Source: Niastella sp. OAS944
GTDB taxonomy: Bacteria > Bacteroidota > Bacteroidia > Chitinophagales > Chitinophagaceae
Reading direction: 5' to 3'
Assembly (NCBI GenBank): GCA_024809215.1
Contig: JANUBW010000001.1
Span: forward strand, 1,364,001-1,428,000
Length of the DNA stretch: 64,000 nucleotides
The notes under the pieces are model-generated. The model ran no database searches. It was not told where the DNA came from and worked only from the letters and a program-made list of their open reading frames with translations. Made by a program: the position numbers and the translations under genes. Shown here one piece after another: positions 25,510-36,208 of this stretch; position 1 is the first letter of the stretch, and every line of letters starts with the position of its first letter.

Positions 25510-26046
25510 AGGAATTTTTCAAACCCTAAACCATTACTACGGTCATACAAGGCTATCGTGCTTCAAAAGTAAAATCTCATTTAATTTTTTATCGGATTGT
25601 CAATGACGTTGTAGAAATTATTAGAATTCTTCATGAACAAATGGATATAGATAACCGGTTGGCGGATTGAACAATTTAAACCCTTCGAATTCGAATAGTT
25701 TAACTCCCCCGAATTCGGGGCAGGCCGAACCATTGCCCATAGCCGATTTATCTCCCCACTCCCCTTGCACCCTTCACTACTTTTACCTATCTTACCCAAC
25801 CGAATTCCCCGGCCCATTTACCCTGTTTACCGCTATTGAACCATTTACCCCATTTATTGGTTAAAAACCAACGAAATAACCAACCTTCATGCCCTTTTTA
25901 CGTATGTACTATACAGCAACAGGCAGTATACGCGTTTCATGGTATGTTAAAGGCACTGAAAAGTTGCTCAAAAACAAGTCATTGGTATTGATTTTGCGCC
26001 AGAAAGAAAACTGTTTTATTACTTTTACATTTAATATGCCTCAACC
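25510..26046. other. Intergenic region with echo repeats
   Basis: No gene is seen. 25670-25865 is a mosaic of pyrimidine-rich words (accatttacccc, ccgaattc and variants). The last 30 bp before the TamB frame contain TACTTTTA, a seven-of-eight match to the -7 box (26020-26027). Confidence 0.5.
25670..25865. repeat. Echo repeat block (gaattc / ttaccc words)
   Basis: Contains ttcgaattcgaat, cccgaattcgggg (a perfect palindrome), then many ...cccatttaccc... words ending in ccatttaccccatttattgg. Low-complexity, C/T-rich on plus. Confidence 0.5.
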
Positions 26047-29000
26047 CTGAGAAAGTTTTGGAAAATATCCCGCACCATCCTGCTGGTACTGATCGGCCTG
26101 ATCATATTAGCCTGGCTGGCCATTCAAACCTCACTGGTCCAAAACTGGCTGGTGAAACAGGTTACGGGCAAACTTTCCAAAAACCTCCACGCTAAAGTTC
26201 AAATCAAACACGTTGACTTTGCCCTGTTCAATAAAATGGTGCTCGAAGGCACCCTGGTAAACGATCAACACAACGATACCCTCCTGTATGCCGGCGCCGT
26301 TAAAGTGAACATTACCGATTGGTTCTTTCTCAAAGACCGTGTTGTGCTTAGCTATATCGGCCTTGAAGATGCCACCGTTCAACTCAAACGTACCGACAGC
26401 ATCTGGAACTACCGGTTCCTTGAAGACTATTTCAGCAGCCCCAAAAAACAACAGGTAAAAAAGCAGGACGATATCGATCTCGACCTCGAAAAAGTAGAAT
26501 TCAAAAATATAGTCCTTAAACAGATCGATGGCTGGCGCGGGGAAAATATGACCCTGCAACTGGGCACCATGGATATAGACGCTGAAGAGATCAATCTGAA
26601 AAAACGGATAGCCCACATCAACACCATCCAGATCAACAAACCCATTTTTGCCATTTACAATTACGATGGTAACCGGCCCGATTCCTTAAGACCCAAGCCC
26701 GATACCATTCCCATTGTAAACGATCCCAACAACCTGCGCTGGAACCCGGGTAACTGGGACATAGCCGTAACTAAACTCACACTCAACAAGGGCACCTTCA
26801 TCAACGATATGCAAACCGACAGGCTCCCCTACGAATATTTCGATGGCGCCCACATTCGTTTTGCCGATATAAACGCCGTTTTTAATAAGGTCAAATTCAA
26901 ACAGGATACCATTACCGCCGCCATTCAACTGGCTACCAAAGAACGGAGCGGACTGGTGGTTAAAAAACTAAAGGCCAATTTTAAATGGTTCCCCGAGGCC
27001 ATGGAATTTGCCCGCCTCGATATTCAAACCAATCGCAGCCACCTGCAGAACTTTTTCGCCATGCGTTATGCCACCTTCGACGATATGAGCGACTTCGTTG
27101 ACAAAGTGCGCATGGAAGGCGATTTTACAAACGCGGTTTTGAATAGTGACGACATAGCCTACTTTGCACCTGAACTGCAGGCCTGGAAAAAAGAGATCCG
27201 CATAACCGGCAAAGTAAAAGGTACCATTGAAAACCTGAGCGCCCACAAACTGATCGTTGAAGCCGGTAAAGACACCTACCTGAATGGTAACATCCGCATC
27301 AACAGCATGACCAACCTCGATAAAATGTATATCGACTTCGAGGCAAACGATTTCAGGACCACCTACCGCGACGCCATCACCATAATTCCCGATCTGAGAT
27401 CAATAACCCAACCCAGGCTCGATAAACTTGAATTCCTGCGGTTCAGAGGTAACTTCACCGGCTTTATAAAAGACTTTGTAACCTTTGGTACCATTGAAAC
27501 CAAACTGGGTGTAATTGTAAGCGACGTGAACATGAAGTTTCCCGACAACGCCCCCACCATATACACGGGCGGGTTGGAAACCCGTTCCTTTGCACTGGGC
27601 GAGTTTGTTGATGTGCCCCAAGTGGGCGTTATCAATTTCAAGGGATCGGTAAACGGCCGTGGGCTAAAAGCCACTACCCTGAACGCCAAACTCGATGGTA
27701 ACATTCGTTCACTGGATGTAAATAACTATAACTATCAAAACATTGTTGTAAAAGGTACCATTGCAAAACGACTGTTCAATGGTGAACTGATCAGTAATGA
27801 TCCAAATTTAACGGCCCGCCTAAACGGTTTGGTCGACTTCAGCCAAAAGGTACCTAACTTTAACTTCGACGCCGAGATCACCAGGGCCGATCTGCGAAAT
27901 GTAAAACTCACCAAAGACAGTATTGAAGTAAGAGGTAAGTTCAGAATGAACTTTACCGGCAGCAATATCGATAACTTTCTGGGAACCGCCCGCATTTATG
28001 AAGCAGCAGTGTTGAAAGATGGCAAGCCGCTTTCTTTCGATTCTTTATACATTGAATCGAAGGCCATGGGCAATAACAAGGTGATCACCGCAGTAAGCAA
28101 TGAATTCGATGCCGCGCTTGTAGGTGAATTCAGCATCAGGGACCTGCCGGGCGCCGTAGGTTCTTTCCTGAACAAATACTTCCCCAGCTATATAAAGCCT
28201 TCGAAAACCGTATTGAAAAACGAAAATTTCAGCTTTGTGGTCACCACTAAAAAGGTGGATGAGTACATGAGCTTTATTGATAAAAACCTGAGTGGCTTTA
28301 ATTACAGCACCGTCACCGGCCGCATAAACAGTAACGAAAACATGCTCGACCTGAGTGCCGAAATACCGCAATTCAATTATAAGAATATTGCTTTCTATAA
28401 TATAAATTTAAAAGGTACCGGCAATTACGATACGTTGTCATTGACCACTTCAATTGCCGATGTATATTTAAACGACAGTCTGCATTTCCCCGGTACCGAT
28501 CTGCGGGTTCGCTCGGCCAACGACATGTCGCTGGTACAATTAAAAACAGCGGCCAATCAAACGCTTAACTCGGCCGATCTTTTTGCCCGGGTACAAACCA
28601 TGCCCGAAGGTGTACGTATTACTTTCAATGAATCGAACTTCGATATAAACGGTAAAAACTGGACTATCGAAAAGAACGGCGAACTGGTATTGAGCAAACA
28701 ACTGATATCGGCCGATGGCGTAAAGATCTACAATGGCCAACAGGAAATTCTGGTAACAACCCATCCTTCTGATATTGGAACTACCAATGATATTAAAGTA
28801 GATCTCACCAAAGTTAATATTGGCGACTTTGCTCCATTTGTTGTTCCTGATTACCGGCTCGAAGGTTTGCTGACCGCCCAGGTTGACATTGCTGACCCGT
28901 TTGGAAAAATGCAGGTTGACCTTAGAGGTGAAGCTGATATGTTCCGGCTCGATAACGACTCTATTGGTAAGCTGCAATTAAAAGCAGGTTACAGCCAACG

Positions 29001-30852
29001 TAGCAACAAAGTAACTTTTAGTACTAATTCAGAGAACGATAATTACAATTTCGACCTGGCAGGTTCATACGACCTGGCCGATTCAGCAAATACAGCACCG
29101 CTCGATCTAACAGGAAATTTCAGAGATACCAAGATCGGCCTGCTCGATAAATACCTGTCAGAAGTATTTACCGATCTAAATGGCTACGCCACAGGTCAAC
29201 TGCGTATTGTAGGCCCGGCTAATAACCTTAAATATCTGGGCCGTATGCAGCTGCGGGATGGTGAGCTGCGGGTGATCTATACAAACGTATTGTACAAGAT
29301 CCCATCGGCTACTTTCGATTTTAAAGACGGAGCAGTTGACTTTGGCAGCTTTAACTTCAAAGACGAACTGGGTAATACCGGCCATATTACAAAAGGTATT
29401 TTAAGACATCAGGCCTGGGACGATCTGTATTTTGACTTCGCCTTCAATGCAAATAAACTGCAGGTGCTGAATACACCCCCTACCAGCAAAGACCCCTTTT
29501 TTGGAAAGCTGATAGCAAAGGCCAACGCCACCTTCCGCGGACCACTGGAAGATATGCACCTCGATGTTAGGGGTGAACCAGCCGATAGTTCTGAATTATA
29601 TATTCGTTCGCAAACCGGTCGCGAAAGCGGCGAAGCCAATTTTATTGTTTGGAAAAAGTATGGTACCGAAATGAAAGCGGTACGTACATCGGAAGCAAGT
29701 AACCTCCATGTTTCGCTCGATGTAGCGGCAAACAATTATGCAAAAATGTTTGTGATCATGGATGAAATATCCGGCGACATCATTCAGGCTATTGGCCATG
29801 GCAACTTAAAAATACAGGTTGGTTCCGAAGATCCGCTCGTTATGAACGGCCGGTACGATATAGATCGCGGAAATTACAACTTCAGCTTTCAGTCGCTTTT
29901 ACGCAAGCCATTTAAATTACGGGAGAATACGGGAAACTATATTCAGTGGAGAGGCGACCCTTATGATGCAGATATTAAAATCGACGCAGAATACATAGCC
30001 AACGATGTGCGGTTTAGCGATCTGGCAACCGATGCAGTTACCAATGCCAACAATAACGTAAAAAAATATCGTGGTAATGTAATTGCCATTGCCACCCTGA
30101 AAGGCAAACTAACAAAACCCGATATCTCGTTCCAGATCGAGCTGCCCACTAATAGCCCGTTAAAAGATGACCCCGATGCACTGGCCATTTTACAATTGAT
30201 ACAGCGCGACCAAAATGAATTGAACAAACAGGTGGCCTTCCTTATTATGTTCAATAGTTTTGGACCCATTTCTACATCCAGCCAAAGTAAACTGGGTGGT
30301 ATTGCGTTCAGCGGTGTGGTAGTGAACAGTATTTCAGGGGTGTTAAGTAATACGCTTAGCCGCCAGGTTTCGGGCCTTTTTCAAAAGTTGTTCAACGATA
30401 AAAGTATCAAGGTGAATTTCAACGCCTCGCTGTACAATGGTAGCAACCTGATAGACAATATTGACCGTGGCGGATTGAACATCGACCGCACCAACCTTAA
30501 CTTCAATATTGGTAAAAGTTTTTTAAATGAACGGCTCACTTTTACATTTGGTAGCGCCGTTGATTTTGGTTTGTCGCAACAACAGGTGCAGGCCACCAAG
30601 AACCTGCAGTTCCTGCCCGATATTTCGGCCGACCTGAAATTACGCCAGGACGGTAAGGTGGTGCTCACCTTCTTTTACCGCGATTCATATAATTACCTCT
30701 CAGGTACAGGCGCCCGTCAAAACCGTTCCGGCGCCGGCATCAGCTATCGCCGCGACTTCGAACGCATCAGTGATCTGTGGCGGGTTGATAAAAAGAAAAA
30801 GCTTAGACCACCGTTGGTGGATACCTCAAGAGTAGATACTGGTAGTAATTAG
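26047..30852 (+). CDS. TamB-like translocation/assembly protein (DUF490), non-standard start
   Basis: About 1601 aa if reading begins at CTG 26047 (then RKFWKISRTILLVLIGLIIL..., an obvious inner-membrane signal anchor). The only ordinary start codon in frame is GTG 26152, which would delete the membrane anchor. The ATG at 26036 is out of frame by one base. The rest is a long beta-rich repeat protein (VEAGKDTYLNGNIRI; DLTKVNIGDFAPF) ending in the DUF490 C-terminal domain (about the last 450 residues; RDNYN-like blocks such as DPDALAILQLIQRD, then TFGSAVDFGLSQQQV). TamB-like proteins span the periplasm and help outer-membrane protein or lipid delivery. Confidence 0.85.
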   Translation: MRKFWKISRTILLVLIGLIILAWLAIQTSLVQNWLVKQVTGKLSKNLHAKVQIKHVDFALFNKMVLEGTLVNDQHNDTLLYAGAVKVNITDWFFLKDRVVLSYIGLEDATVQLKRTDSIWNYRFLEDYFSSPKKQQVKKQDDIDLDLEKVEFKNIVLKQIDGWRGENMTLQLGTMDIDAEEINLKKRIAHINTIQINKPIFAIYNYDGNRPDSLRPKPDTIPIVNDPNNLRWNPGNWDIAVTKLTLNKGTFINDMQTDRLPYEYFDGAHIRFADINAVFNKVKFKQDTITAAIQLATKERSGLVVKKLKANFKWFPEAMEFARLDIQTNRSHLQNFFAMRYATFDDMSDFVDKVRMEGDFTNAVLNSDDIAYFAPELQAWKKEIRITGKVKGTIENLSAHKLIVEAGKDTYLNGNIRINSMTNLDKMYIDFEANDFRTTYRDAITIIPDLRSITQPRLDKLEFLRFRGNFTGFIKDFVTFGTIETKLGVIVSDVNMKFPDNAPTIYTGGLETRSFALGEFVDVPQVGVINFKGSVNGRGLKATTLNAKLDGNIRSLDVNNYNYQNIVVKGTIAKRLFNGELISNDPNLTARLNGLVDFSQKVPNFNFDAEITRADLRNVKLTKDSIEVRGKFRMNFTGSNIDNFLGTARIYEAAVLKDGKPLSFDSLYIESKAMGNNKVITAVSNEFDAALVGEFSIRDLPGAVGSFLNKYFPSYIKPSKTVLKNENFSFVVTTKKVDEYMSFIDKNLSGFNYSTVTGRINSNENMLDLSAEIPQFNYKNIAFYNINLKGTGNYDTLSLTTSIADVYLNDSLHFPGTDLRVRSANDMSLVQLKTAANQTLNSADLFARVQTMPEGVRITFNESNFDINGKNWTIEKNGELVLSKQLISADGVKIYNGQQEILVTTHPSDIGTTNDIKVDLTKVNIGDFAPFVVPDYRLEGLLTAQVDIADPFGKMQVDLRGEADMFRLDNDSIGKLQLKAGYSQRSNKVTFSTNSENDNYNFDLAGSYDLADSANTAPLDLTGNFRDTKIGLLDKYLSEVFTDLNGYATGQLRIVGPANNLKYLGRMQLRDGELRVIYTNVLYKIPSATFDFKDGAVDFGSFNFKDELGNTGHITKGILRHQAWDDLYFDFAFNANKLQVLNTPPTSKDPFFGKLIAKANATFRGPLEDMHLDVRGEPADSSELYIRSQTGRESGEANFIVWKKYGTEMKAVRTSEASNLHVSLDVAANNYAKMFVIMDEISGDIIQAIGHGNLKIQVGSEDPLVMNGRYDIDRGNYNFSFQSLLRKPFKLRENTGNYIQWRGDPYDADIKIDAEYIANDVRFSDLATDAVTNANNNVKKYRGNVIAIATLKGKLTKPDISFQIELPTNSPLKDDPDALAILQLIQRDQNELNKQVAFLIMFNSFGPISTSSQSKLGGIAFSGVVVNSISGVLSNTLSRQVSGLFQKLFNDKSIKVNFNASLYNGSNLIDNIDRGGLNIDRTNLNFNIGKSFLNERLTFTFGSAVDFGLSQQQVQATKNLQFLPDISADLKLRQDGKVVLTFFYRDSYNYLSGTGARQNRSGAGISYRRDFERISDLWRVDKKKKLRPPLVDTSRVDTGSN

Positions 30853-30855
30853 AAT

Positions 30856-30915
30856 ACAGGAATATTGAATGTTGAATAACGGATATTGAATGTTGAAGGA
30901 AATACAGTAAAGTCA
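30856..30915. repeat. Echo repeat (ttgaatgttgaa)
   Basis: gaatattgaatgttgaataacggatattgaatgttgaagg, with its reverse-complement counterpart on the other side of the terminator (30962-31010). Confidence 0.55.
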
Positions 30916-30921
30916 GTCAAT

Positions 30922-30956
30922 AAAAAAGCCCCCGGTAAAACCAAGGGGCGTTTATT
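30922..30956. terminator. Bidirectional terminator between TamB and ribBA
   Basis: gccccc-ggt ... acc-aaggggc hairpin with an A-tract on the left and GTTTATT on the right. It serves the convergent TamB (plus) and ribBA (minus) transcripts. Confidence 0.75.
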
Positions 30957-30961
30957 ATTTG

Positions 30962-31010
30962 CATTTCAACTTCTACATTGAAAATTCAACATTCGAAATT
31001 CAATATTTGG
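30962..31010. repeat. Echo repeat, inverted form
   Basis: catttcaacttctacattgaaaattcaacattcgaaattcaatattt. It is the complement-type version of 30856-30915, so the two blocks form a large imperfect inverted repeat around the terminator. Confidence 0.55.
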
Positions 31011-31014
31011 CTTT

Positions 31015-32217
31015 TTATTTCTTCAGAATATCGTGTCCTAACTTATCTCTCTTAGTAGTCAGATAATTTACATTGTGCGGGTTGGGTTCTACTTCAATAG
31101 GCACTGCATCCACAATTTCTAACCCATAGCCCAGCAAACCTGCGCGTTTACGTGGGTTATTGCTTAACAGGCGTAATTTGCTTATACCCAGGTAACGCAA
31201 AATTTGCGCACCAATACCATAATCACGTTTATCCATTGGAAAGCCCAGGTGCAGATTGGCTTCAACAGTATCAAACCCGCTCTCCTGCAACTTATAAGCC
31301 TTTAATTTATTTACCAGGCCAATACCTCTGCCCTCCTGGTTCATATACAGGATAACACCTTTACCTTCTTTTTCAACCTGTTGCATGGCAGAGTGCAATT
31401 GTTCACCACAATCGCAACGCATAGAGCCAAGAATATCGCCGGTAAAGCAGGAAGAGTGTACCCGCACCAGCACAGGCTCGTCTTTTTGCCACTCCCCTTT
31501 TATAAGGGCCAGGTGCTCATTGTTGGTACCTTTTTCATTAAAGGCAATGAGTTTAAAATTACCCCATTTGGTAGGCATATCAACCTTCACAATTTCTTCT
31601 ATCAGCGAATCGGTTTTGAGGCGATACTCTATCAGGTCTTTTATGGAAATCAGTTTCAGATTGAACCTTTTGGCAATTTCCTCCAGCTCGGGCAATCGGG
31701 CCATTGAGCCATCGTCGTTCATGATCTCAACCAGCACGCTCGCAGGTTCAAAACCGGCTAAACGGGCCAGGTCGTTACCTGCCTCGGTATGTCCGGCGCG
31801 ACGCAAAACGCCGCCTTTTTTAGCCCGCAGGGGGAAAATATGTCCTGGCCGGCCCAGATCTTCGGGTTTAATTGTGGGGTCAATTAATGCCTGAATGGTT
31901 TTTGCGCGGTCGTGGGCCGAAATTCCGGAAGTACAGCCATGTCCCAGCAGGTCAACCGATACGGTAAAGGCTGTTTCGTGCAGGGCTGTATTGTTATTTA
32001 CCATCAAATCGAGCTGTAATTCGGCGCAACGGTCTTCTTCCAGGGGTGCACAAATCAGTCCACGCCCGTATTTACTCATAAAATTTACTATCTCAGGGGT
32101 CACATTTCGTGCTGCTGTCAAAAAATCGCCTTCATTCTCACGGTCTTCGTCGTCCACTACAATTACAAGCTTACCATTTTTGATATCTTCTATAGCACTT
32201 TCTATTGAATCCAGCAT
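31015..32217 (-). CDS. ribBA: Bifunctional DHBP synthase / GTP cyclohydrolase II
   Basis: 400 aa from the ATG at 32217 ([16 protein letters not shown]), preferred over an upstream start at 32289. RibB half (1-200): [27 protein letters not shown]. RibA half (about 205-400): zinc Cys residues in [20 protein letters not shown], then NQEGRGIGL and [18 protein letters not shown]. It provides both precursors of riboflavin, 3,4-dihydroxy-2-butanone-4-phosphate and the GTP-derived pyrimidine. A -7 box lies 16 bp upstream. I looked for an FMN riboswitch in the leader and do not see one. Confidence 0.95.
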   Translation of the reverse strand: MLDSIESAIEDIKNGKLVIVVDDEDRENEGDFLTAARNVTPEIVNFMSKYGRGLICAPLEEDRCAELQLDLMVNNNTALHETAFTVSVDLLGHGCTSGISAHDRAKTIQALIDPTIKPEDLGRPGHIFPLRAKKGGVLRRAGHTEAGNDLARLAGFEPASVLVEIMNDDGSMARLPELEEIAKRFNLKLISIKDLIEYRLKTDSLIEEIVKVDMPTKWGNFKLIAFNEKGTNNEHLALIKGEWQKDEPVLVRVHSSCFTGDILGSMRCDCGEQLHSAMQQVEKEGKGVILYMNQEGRGIGLVNKLKAYKLQESGFDTVEANLHLGFPMDKRDYGIGAQILRYLGISKLRLLSNNPRKRAGLLGYGLEIVDAVPIEVEPNPHNVNYLTTKRDKLGHDILKK

Positions 32218-32232
32218 GGTATGAAATTTCGG

Positions 32233-32240
32233 CAAAGTTA
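32233..32240 (-). promoter_or_regulatory. -7 box of ribBA
   Basis: Minus-strand TAACTTTG, an exact TAnnTTTG match, 15 nt before the start. A TTTG lies 16 nt further upstream, shorter than the usual 19-21. Confidence 0.55.
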
Positions 32241-32428
32241 ATATAAAACAGGGAAGCAAACAGCCCTGCGGCCACCCCTTCCCAATCATTTAAAATCAAT
32301 TGGTTATTTATCGGTTTACGACAGTTATTTAACATGTATACGATGGAATTGTTCAATAAGTGGCCTTTGAAATTAAAATAAGCACGAAATAGGTTCTTAT
32401 TTCAACCCAAATTTCCCGTCCTTAATCG

Positions 32429-32466
32429 TGTAAGAATCTAACACTGCGTGATGTTAGATTCTTACA
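32429..32466. repeat. Perfect 15-bp inverted repeat
   Basis: TGTAAGAATCTAACA, 8-nt loop (ctgcgtga), then TGTTAGATTCTTACA with no mismatches. No T-run on either side, so not a classical terminator. It may be an operator, a structured RNA element or the relic of an element end. Confidence 0.7.
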
Positions 32467-32675
32467 TCACATTATTTGACTTATATCAGCATGCAGCCTT
32501 TTCATTGTTTGATTTGCCTCTATAACATACAGTGAATGAAAGTCATATGCTTACCTGGAACAATGAGTATGCTTGTAGTTTCAGGCGAATGGGTATAAAA
32601 CAGTGTATCGGTCAACGTTAATAACGTGTGTACTGCTTTTAATATAGAGATAATGTGACTGAATTGAAATTCTAT

Positions 32676-32683
32676 TACATTTG
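32676..32683 (+). promoter_or_regulatory. -7 box of the TonB-dependent receptor
   Basis: TACATTTG, an exact TAnnTTTG match, about 200 nt before the ATG at 32885. No -33 TTG is seen at 19-21 nt. Confidence 0.4.
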
Positions 32684-32884
32684 CTGCAACATTTAAGAAA
32701 CTGCTCCGTATACGGCCGTGAAATACAACCAGCTATGGTTTGCCTGAGTAATATATATCCAATATCAACACGAATTATGCAGTACCGATTGCTGTGAGCC
32801 TGTTAACTCTAACGATACCCCTTTACCGGATTATTGCTTGCCTGTACCCGTGAATGAATGGATACAAAATCAAACATCGCATAT

Positions 32885-35800
32885 ATGAGAAATTTCAAGG
32901 CTAATTTTCTAACCCTGTTACTGCTTTGTGTCGGAATACTCGCCGGGTATTCACAAGTGACATCCAGTAGTATAACAGGCGTTGTAAAATCAACCAAAGG
33001 AGAACCCCTGGTAGGAGCTACCGTAGTGGCCCGTCACGAACCAACCGGCTCCACGTTTACAACCCTTACAAGAACCCGTGGTATTTTTGACATCACTAAC
33101 ATTCCTCCCGGCGGACCTTATACAATTACCATTACATATGTTGGTTACGCCGCTTTTAAAAAGAGCGACGTAAATATACCATTGGGTGAAAAATTCGATC
33201 TGCAAACCGAAATGTCTGATAAGGAATTACAATCAGTTGTGATAACAGCTGCTGGCCGGAAAGGCATTAACGAAAAAACCGGTGCATCTACCAACATCAG
33301 CAACAGGCTGGTTCAAAACATGCCTAACATTTCTCGTAGCATAACAAATCTTACACGTGTTACGCCTCAAAGCAACGGAAACAGTTTTGCAGGTATGAAT
33401 AACCGGTATAACAACCTCATGATCGACGGTTCTTTGTTCAATAATAACTTTGGACGCGGTGGCGACGGTATGGTACCCGGGGGTGCAACCTCAGCTATCT
33501 CTGTTGACGCCATTGATCAGGTACAGGTAAATATTGCCCCTTATGATGTTCGCCAGGCCGGTTTTGTAGGCAGCGGTATCAATGCTGTAACAAGAAGAGG
33601 TACGAATAACTGGTATGGTACAGCCTATGGCTACTATCGCAACCAGGATTTCACTGGTGAAAAAGTAAAAGGAACAGAAGTAGCAAACGCCAAACGCTCA
33701 TCAAAAACATTTGGCGGTAGCATTGGCGGCCCTATCATTAAAGATAAACTGTTCTTCTTCTTCAACTTTGAATCTGAAAAAAGAACACAACCCGGCCAAA
33801 CCTGGGTGGCTAAAAAAGATGCGGCAGATAACAATGTAAATGCAACGTCTGTACTGGCCAGTGACCTGAATATATTAAGAGATACCCTCATTAGCAGATA
33901 CAATTACAACCCTGGTGCTTACCAGGGATATGATTTTGAAACAGAAAATACCAAGTTTCTGGGCCGTATTGACTGGAATATTACCAGCAAACACCGTTTA
34001 ACGGCACGCTATACCAATTCAGAAACCGATGATGATGACATGATAAACGCGTCCAGCGTAACCGGTGTGAACGCCAATCGTATCAATAACAGCCGCCGTG
34101 GCGGCGCAACAGGTGGAATGGCATACACAGGCTCTAATTTCAAAAACAATGTGAAAGTATGGTCGGCAGTGCTTGAACTGAACTCTACTTTCAACAGCCG
34201 GTGGAGCAACCAGCTCATTGCCTCTTATACCAATAATGAACTGGTGCGTATACCAAACAGCAATATGCCGTTTGTCGACATCATGAGAGATGCCAACAAC
34301 GTATATATTTCTTTTGGAACCGACCTGTTCTCTTACCGAAATGAGATCGAAGACAAAGCCTTTAATATAGCTAATAACATAACCTATGTTATGCGTAAGC
34401 ATACTTTTACGGGTGGTGTTAGCTTCGACGCCATGAAATTCGCAAACTCCTTCACTAGTGCAGGAGGTCCCAGCTATTACCGCTATAATTCATTGAATGA
34501 CTTTCTTACCAAACAGCCGCCGTCAGTATTTGCCGTGGCTTATGACCCAAGCAACCGACTGGGCATAAAAGTACCAGAAGCCAAATTTTCGCAGTTGGGT
34601 TTTTACTTGCAGGACATTTTCAACATTACTAATAAACTCAAGATCACCGGCGGCTTGCGGGTTGATATACCCATGTATCCGTACGATCCACCGCGCAACC
34701 CAGCCCTTGAGCAGGTTGTATTTAAAGACGAGAACGGCGTCGATGAGCAGTTTGATGTAAGCAAATGGCCCGATCAAAAACCACTGTTTTCACCCAGGTT
34801 TGGCTTTAACTATGACGTAAAGGGCGATAAGTCACTTGTTGTACGCGGAGGTACCGGTGTCTTTACAGGTCGTATTCCTTTCATCTGGCTGGTAAACCAG
34901 GTAGGTGATGATGGCGTGGTACGCGCAATATTCCAGGCCAACAATACACAATTGGCCAATATCCAGTATAGCAACGATAGAACAACTTATATTCCCAAGG
35001 ACCCACCACCAGTAGGTACTTCTATCCCTAACAGCTCATCATTCAGTGCAGCAGCCAAAGATTTCAAAATGCCGCAGGTATGGCGTTCGAACCTGGCTGT
35101 TGACAAACGGTTCGCCGGCAATTATACCGCCACCTTCGAGGCTATATATACGAAGATGATCAATAATGTGTACTTCCGAAATGCTAACCTGGGACCTGAA
35201 AGCGGTACGTTGGGTGGTGTTGCCGATAAACGGCCATATTTCAACAATGCAACAGCTTCCAGACCGGTTCCGCTTGTTAATCAGATGATCGTTATGGACA
35301 ATACCAGCAAAGGATACAGCCTGGCATTAACCGGTCAGTTACAAAAATCATTCTCAAACAAGTGGGAAGCCGGTATTGCTTATACTTATACGCTGGCTAA
35401 AGAAGTTGCCATCGGCAGCTCAGACCAAAGCGGCAGCGGTTTCAATACCAATAATATTACGTTTAATCCCAACAAACCGGATATCGGTCATTCCAACTAT
35501 GCTGTTCCGCACCGCATAGTAGCTAATGCATCATACCGCCTGGAATACCTGAATAACAGAATGGCTACTACCTTCAGCCTCTTCTATTCAGCGCAACCGC
35601 AGGAACGCTATAGCTTCCGGTATGGCGCCGATATCAACGGAGACGGACAAAGCAATGATGTTTTGTATATACCGAAAGATCCTTCTGAGATCACTTTTGT
35701 AGAAGGTTTCAAGGTAGGAACAAACACCTATACTGCACAACAGCAAAGTGATGCCTTTTTCAAGTTTATTGAAAGCGACAAATACCTGAAAAAGCATAAA

Positions 35801-36190
35801 GGTAGTTACATGGAAAAATATGGTGCTGCATTGCCCTGGACGCATACGGTTGACCTGAGAATTTTGCAGGACTTCATTTACAGACGAGCAACCACCAAAC
35901 ATAGCTTACAGTTCAGTATAGACATAACAAACCTGCTGAACCTGTTGAACAGCGAGTGGGGCTACCGCTACGCATACAGCTATGGAACCTTCCAGGATAT
36001 GGGTATACTGGGTGTCCCTACCGCAGCGGCTGGCAGCACCCCTTCCAATAATGTAGGTAATGAAGCTTATTCCCGAGCAAATCCTAAATTCACTTTTGAT
36101 CCTGCCGGTCCTTCAAAAGGTTATCAGCCAAACTATTCTACTACCAGCACCTGGGGTATTCAATTTGGCTTAAGATACATTTTCAACTAA
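32885..36190 (+). CDS. TonB-dependent outer-membrane receptor with carboxypeptidase-like domain (Oar-like)
   Basis: 1101 aa from the ATG at 32885 (signal peptide MRNFKANFLTLLLLCVGILAGYSQ). A carboxypeptidase-regulatory-like domain (about 30-110; ITGVVKSTKGEPLVGATV) is followed by the plug (about 115-230; LQSVVITAAGRKGINEKTGA; NRYNNLMIDGSLFNN), then a long beta-barrel ending in a C-terminal aromatic residue pair (LRYIFN). The Oar-like layout, with FGGSIGGPIIKDKLFFFFNFE after the plug, is typical of peptide/protein- or metal-related receptors rather than SusC-type glycan receptors. There is no SusD-like partner next door. Substrate unknown. Confidence 0.9.
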   Translation: MRNFKANFLTLLLLCVGILAGYSQVTSSSITGVVKSTKGEPLVGATVVARHEPTGSTFTTLTRTRGIFDITNIPPGGPYTITITYVGYAAFKKSDVNIPLGEKFDLQTEMSDKELQSVVITAAGRKGINEKTGASTNISNRLVQNMPNISRSITNLTRVTPQSNGNSFAGMNNRYNNLMIDGSLFNNNFGRGGDGMVPGGATSAISVDAIDQVQVNIAPYDVRQAGFVGSGINAVTRRGTNNWYGTAYGYYRNQDFTGEKVKGTEVANAKRSSKTFGGSIGGPIIKDKLFFFFNFESEKRTQPGQTWVAKKDAADNNVNATSVLASDLNILRDTLISRYNYNPGAYQGYDFETENTKFLGRIDWNITSKHRLTARYTNSETDDDDMINASSVTGVNANRINNSRRGGATGGMAYTGSNFKNNVKVWSAVLELNSTFNSRWSNQLIASYTNNELVRIPNSNMPFVDIMRDANNVYISFGTDLFSYRNEIEDKAFNIANNITYVMRKHTFTGGVSFDAMKFANSFTSAGGPSYYRYNSLNDFLTKQPPSVFAVAYDPSNRLGIKVPEAKFSQLGFYLQDIFNITNKLKITGGLRVDIPMYPYDPPRNPALEQVVFKDENGVDEQFDVSKWPDQKPLFSPRFGFNYDVKGDKSLVVRGGTGVFTGRIPFIWLVNQVGDDGVVRAIFQANNTQLANIQYSNDRTTYIPKDPPPVGTSIPNSSSFSAAAKDFKMPQVWRSNLAVDKRFAGNYTATFEAIYTKMINNVYFRNANLGPESGTLGGVADKRPYFNNATASRPVPLVNQMIVMDNTSKGYSLALTGQLQKSFSNKWEAGIAYTYTLAKEVAIGSSDQSGSGFNTNNITFNPNKPDIGHSNYAVPHRIVANASYRLEYLNNRMATTFSLFYSAQPQERYSFRYGADINGDGQSNDVLYIPKDPSEITFVEGFKVGTNTYTAQQQSDAFFKFIESDKYLKKHKGSYMEKYGAALPWTHTVDLRILQDFIYRRATTKHSLQFSIDITNLLNLLNSEWGYRYAYSYGTFQDMGILGVPTAAAGSTPSNNVGNEAYSRANPKFTFDPAGPSKGYQPNYSTTSTWGIQFGLRYIFN

Positions 36191-36208
36191 TACAACAATC
36201 GCTAAGTT

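Larger units (their letters stand above)
32241..32884. other. Long intergenic region before the TonB-dependent receptor
   Basis: About 640 bp without a supported gene. It contains a 15-bp perfect inverted repeat (32429-32466) and a perfect -7 box at 32676, which would give the receptor mRNA a leader of about 195 nt. Confidence 0.55.

Noticed and set aside
32241-32290. FMN riboswitch before ribBA
   Set aside because: No conserved FMN-aptamer core could be recognised in the short leader.
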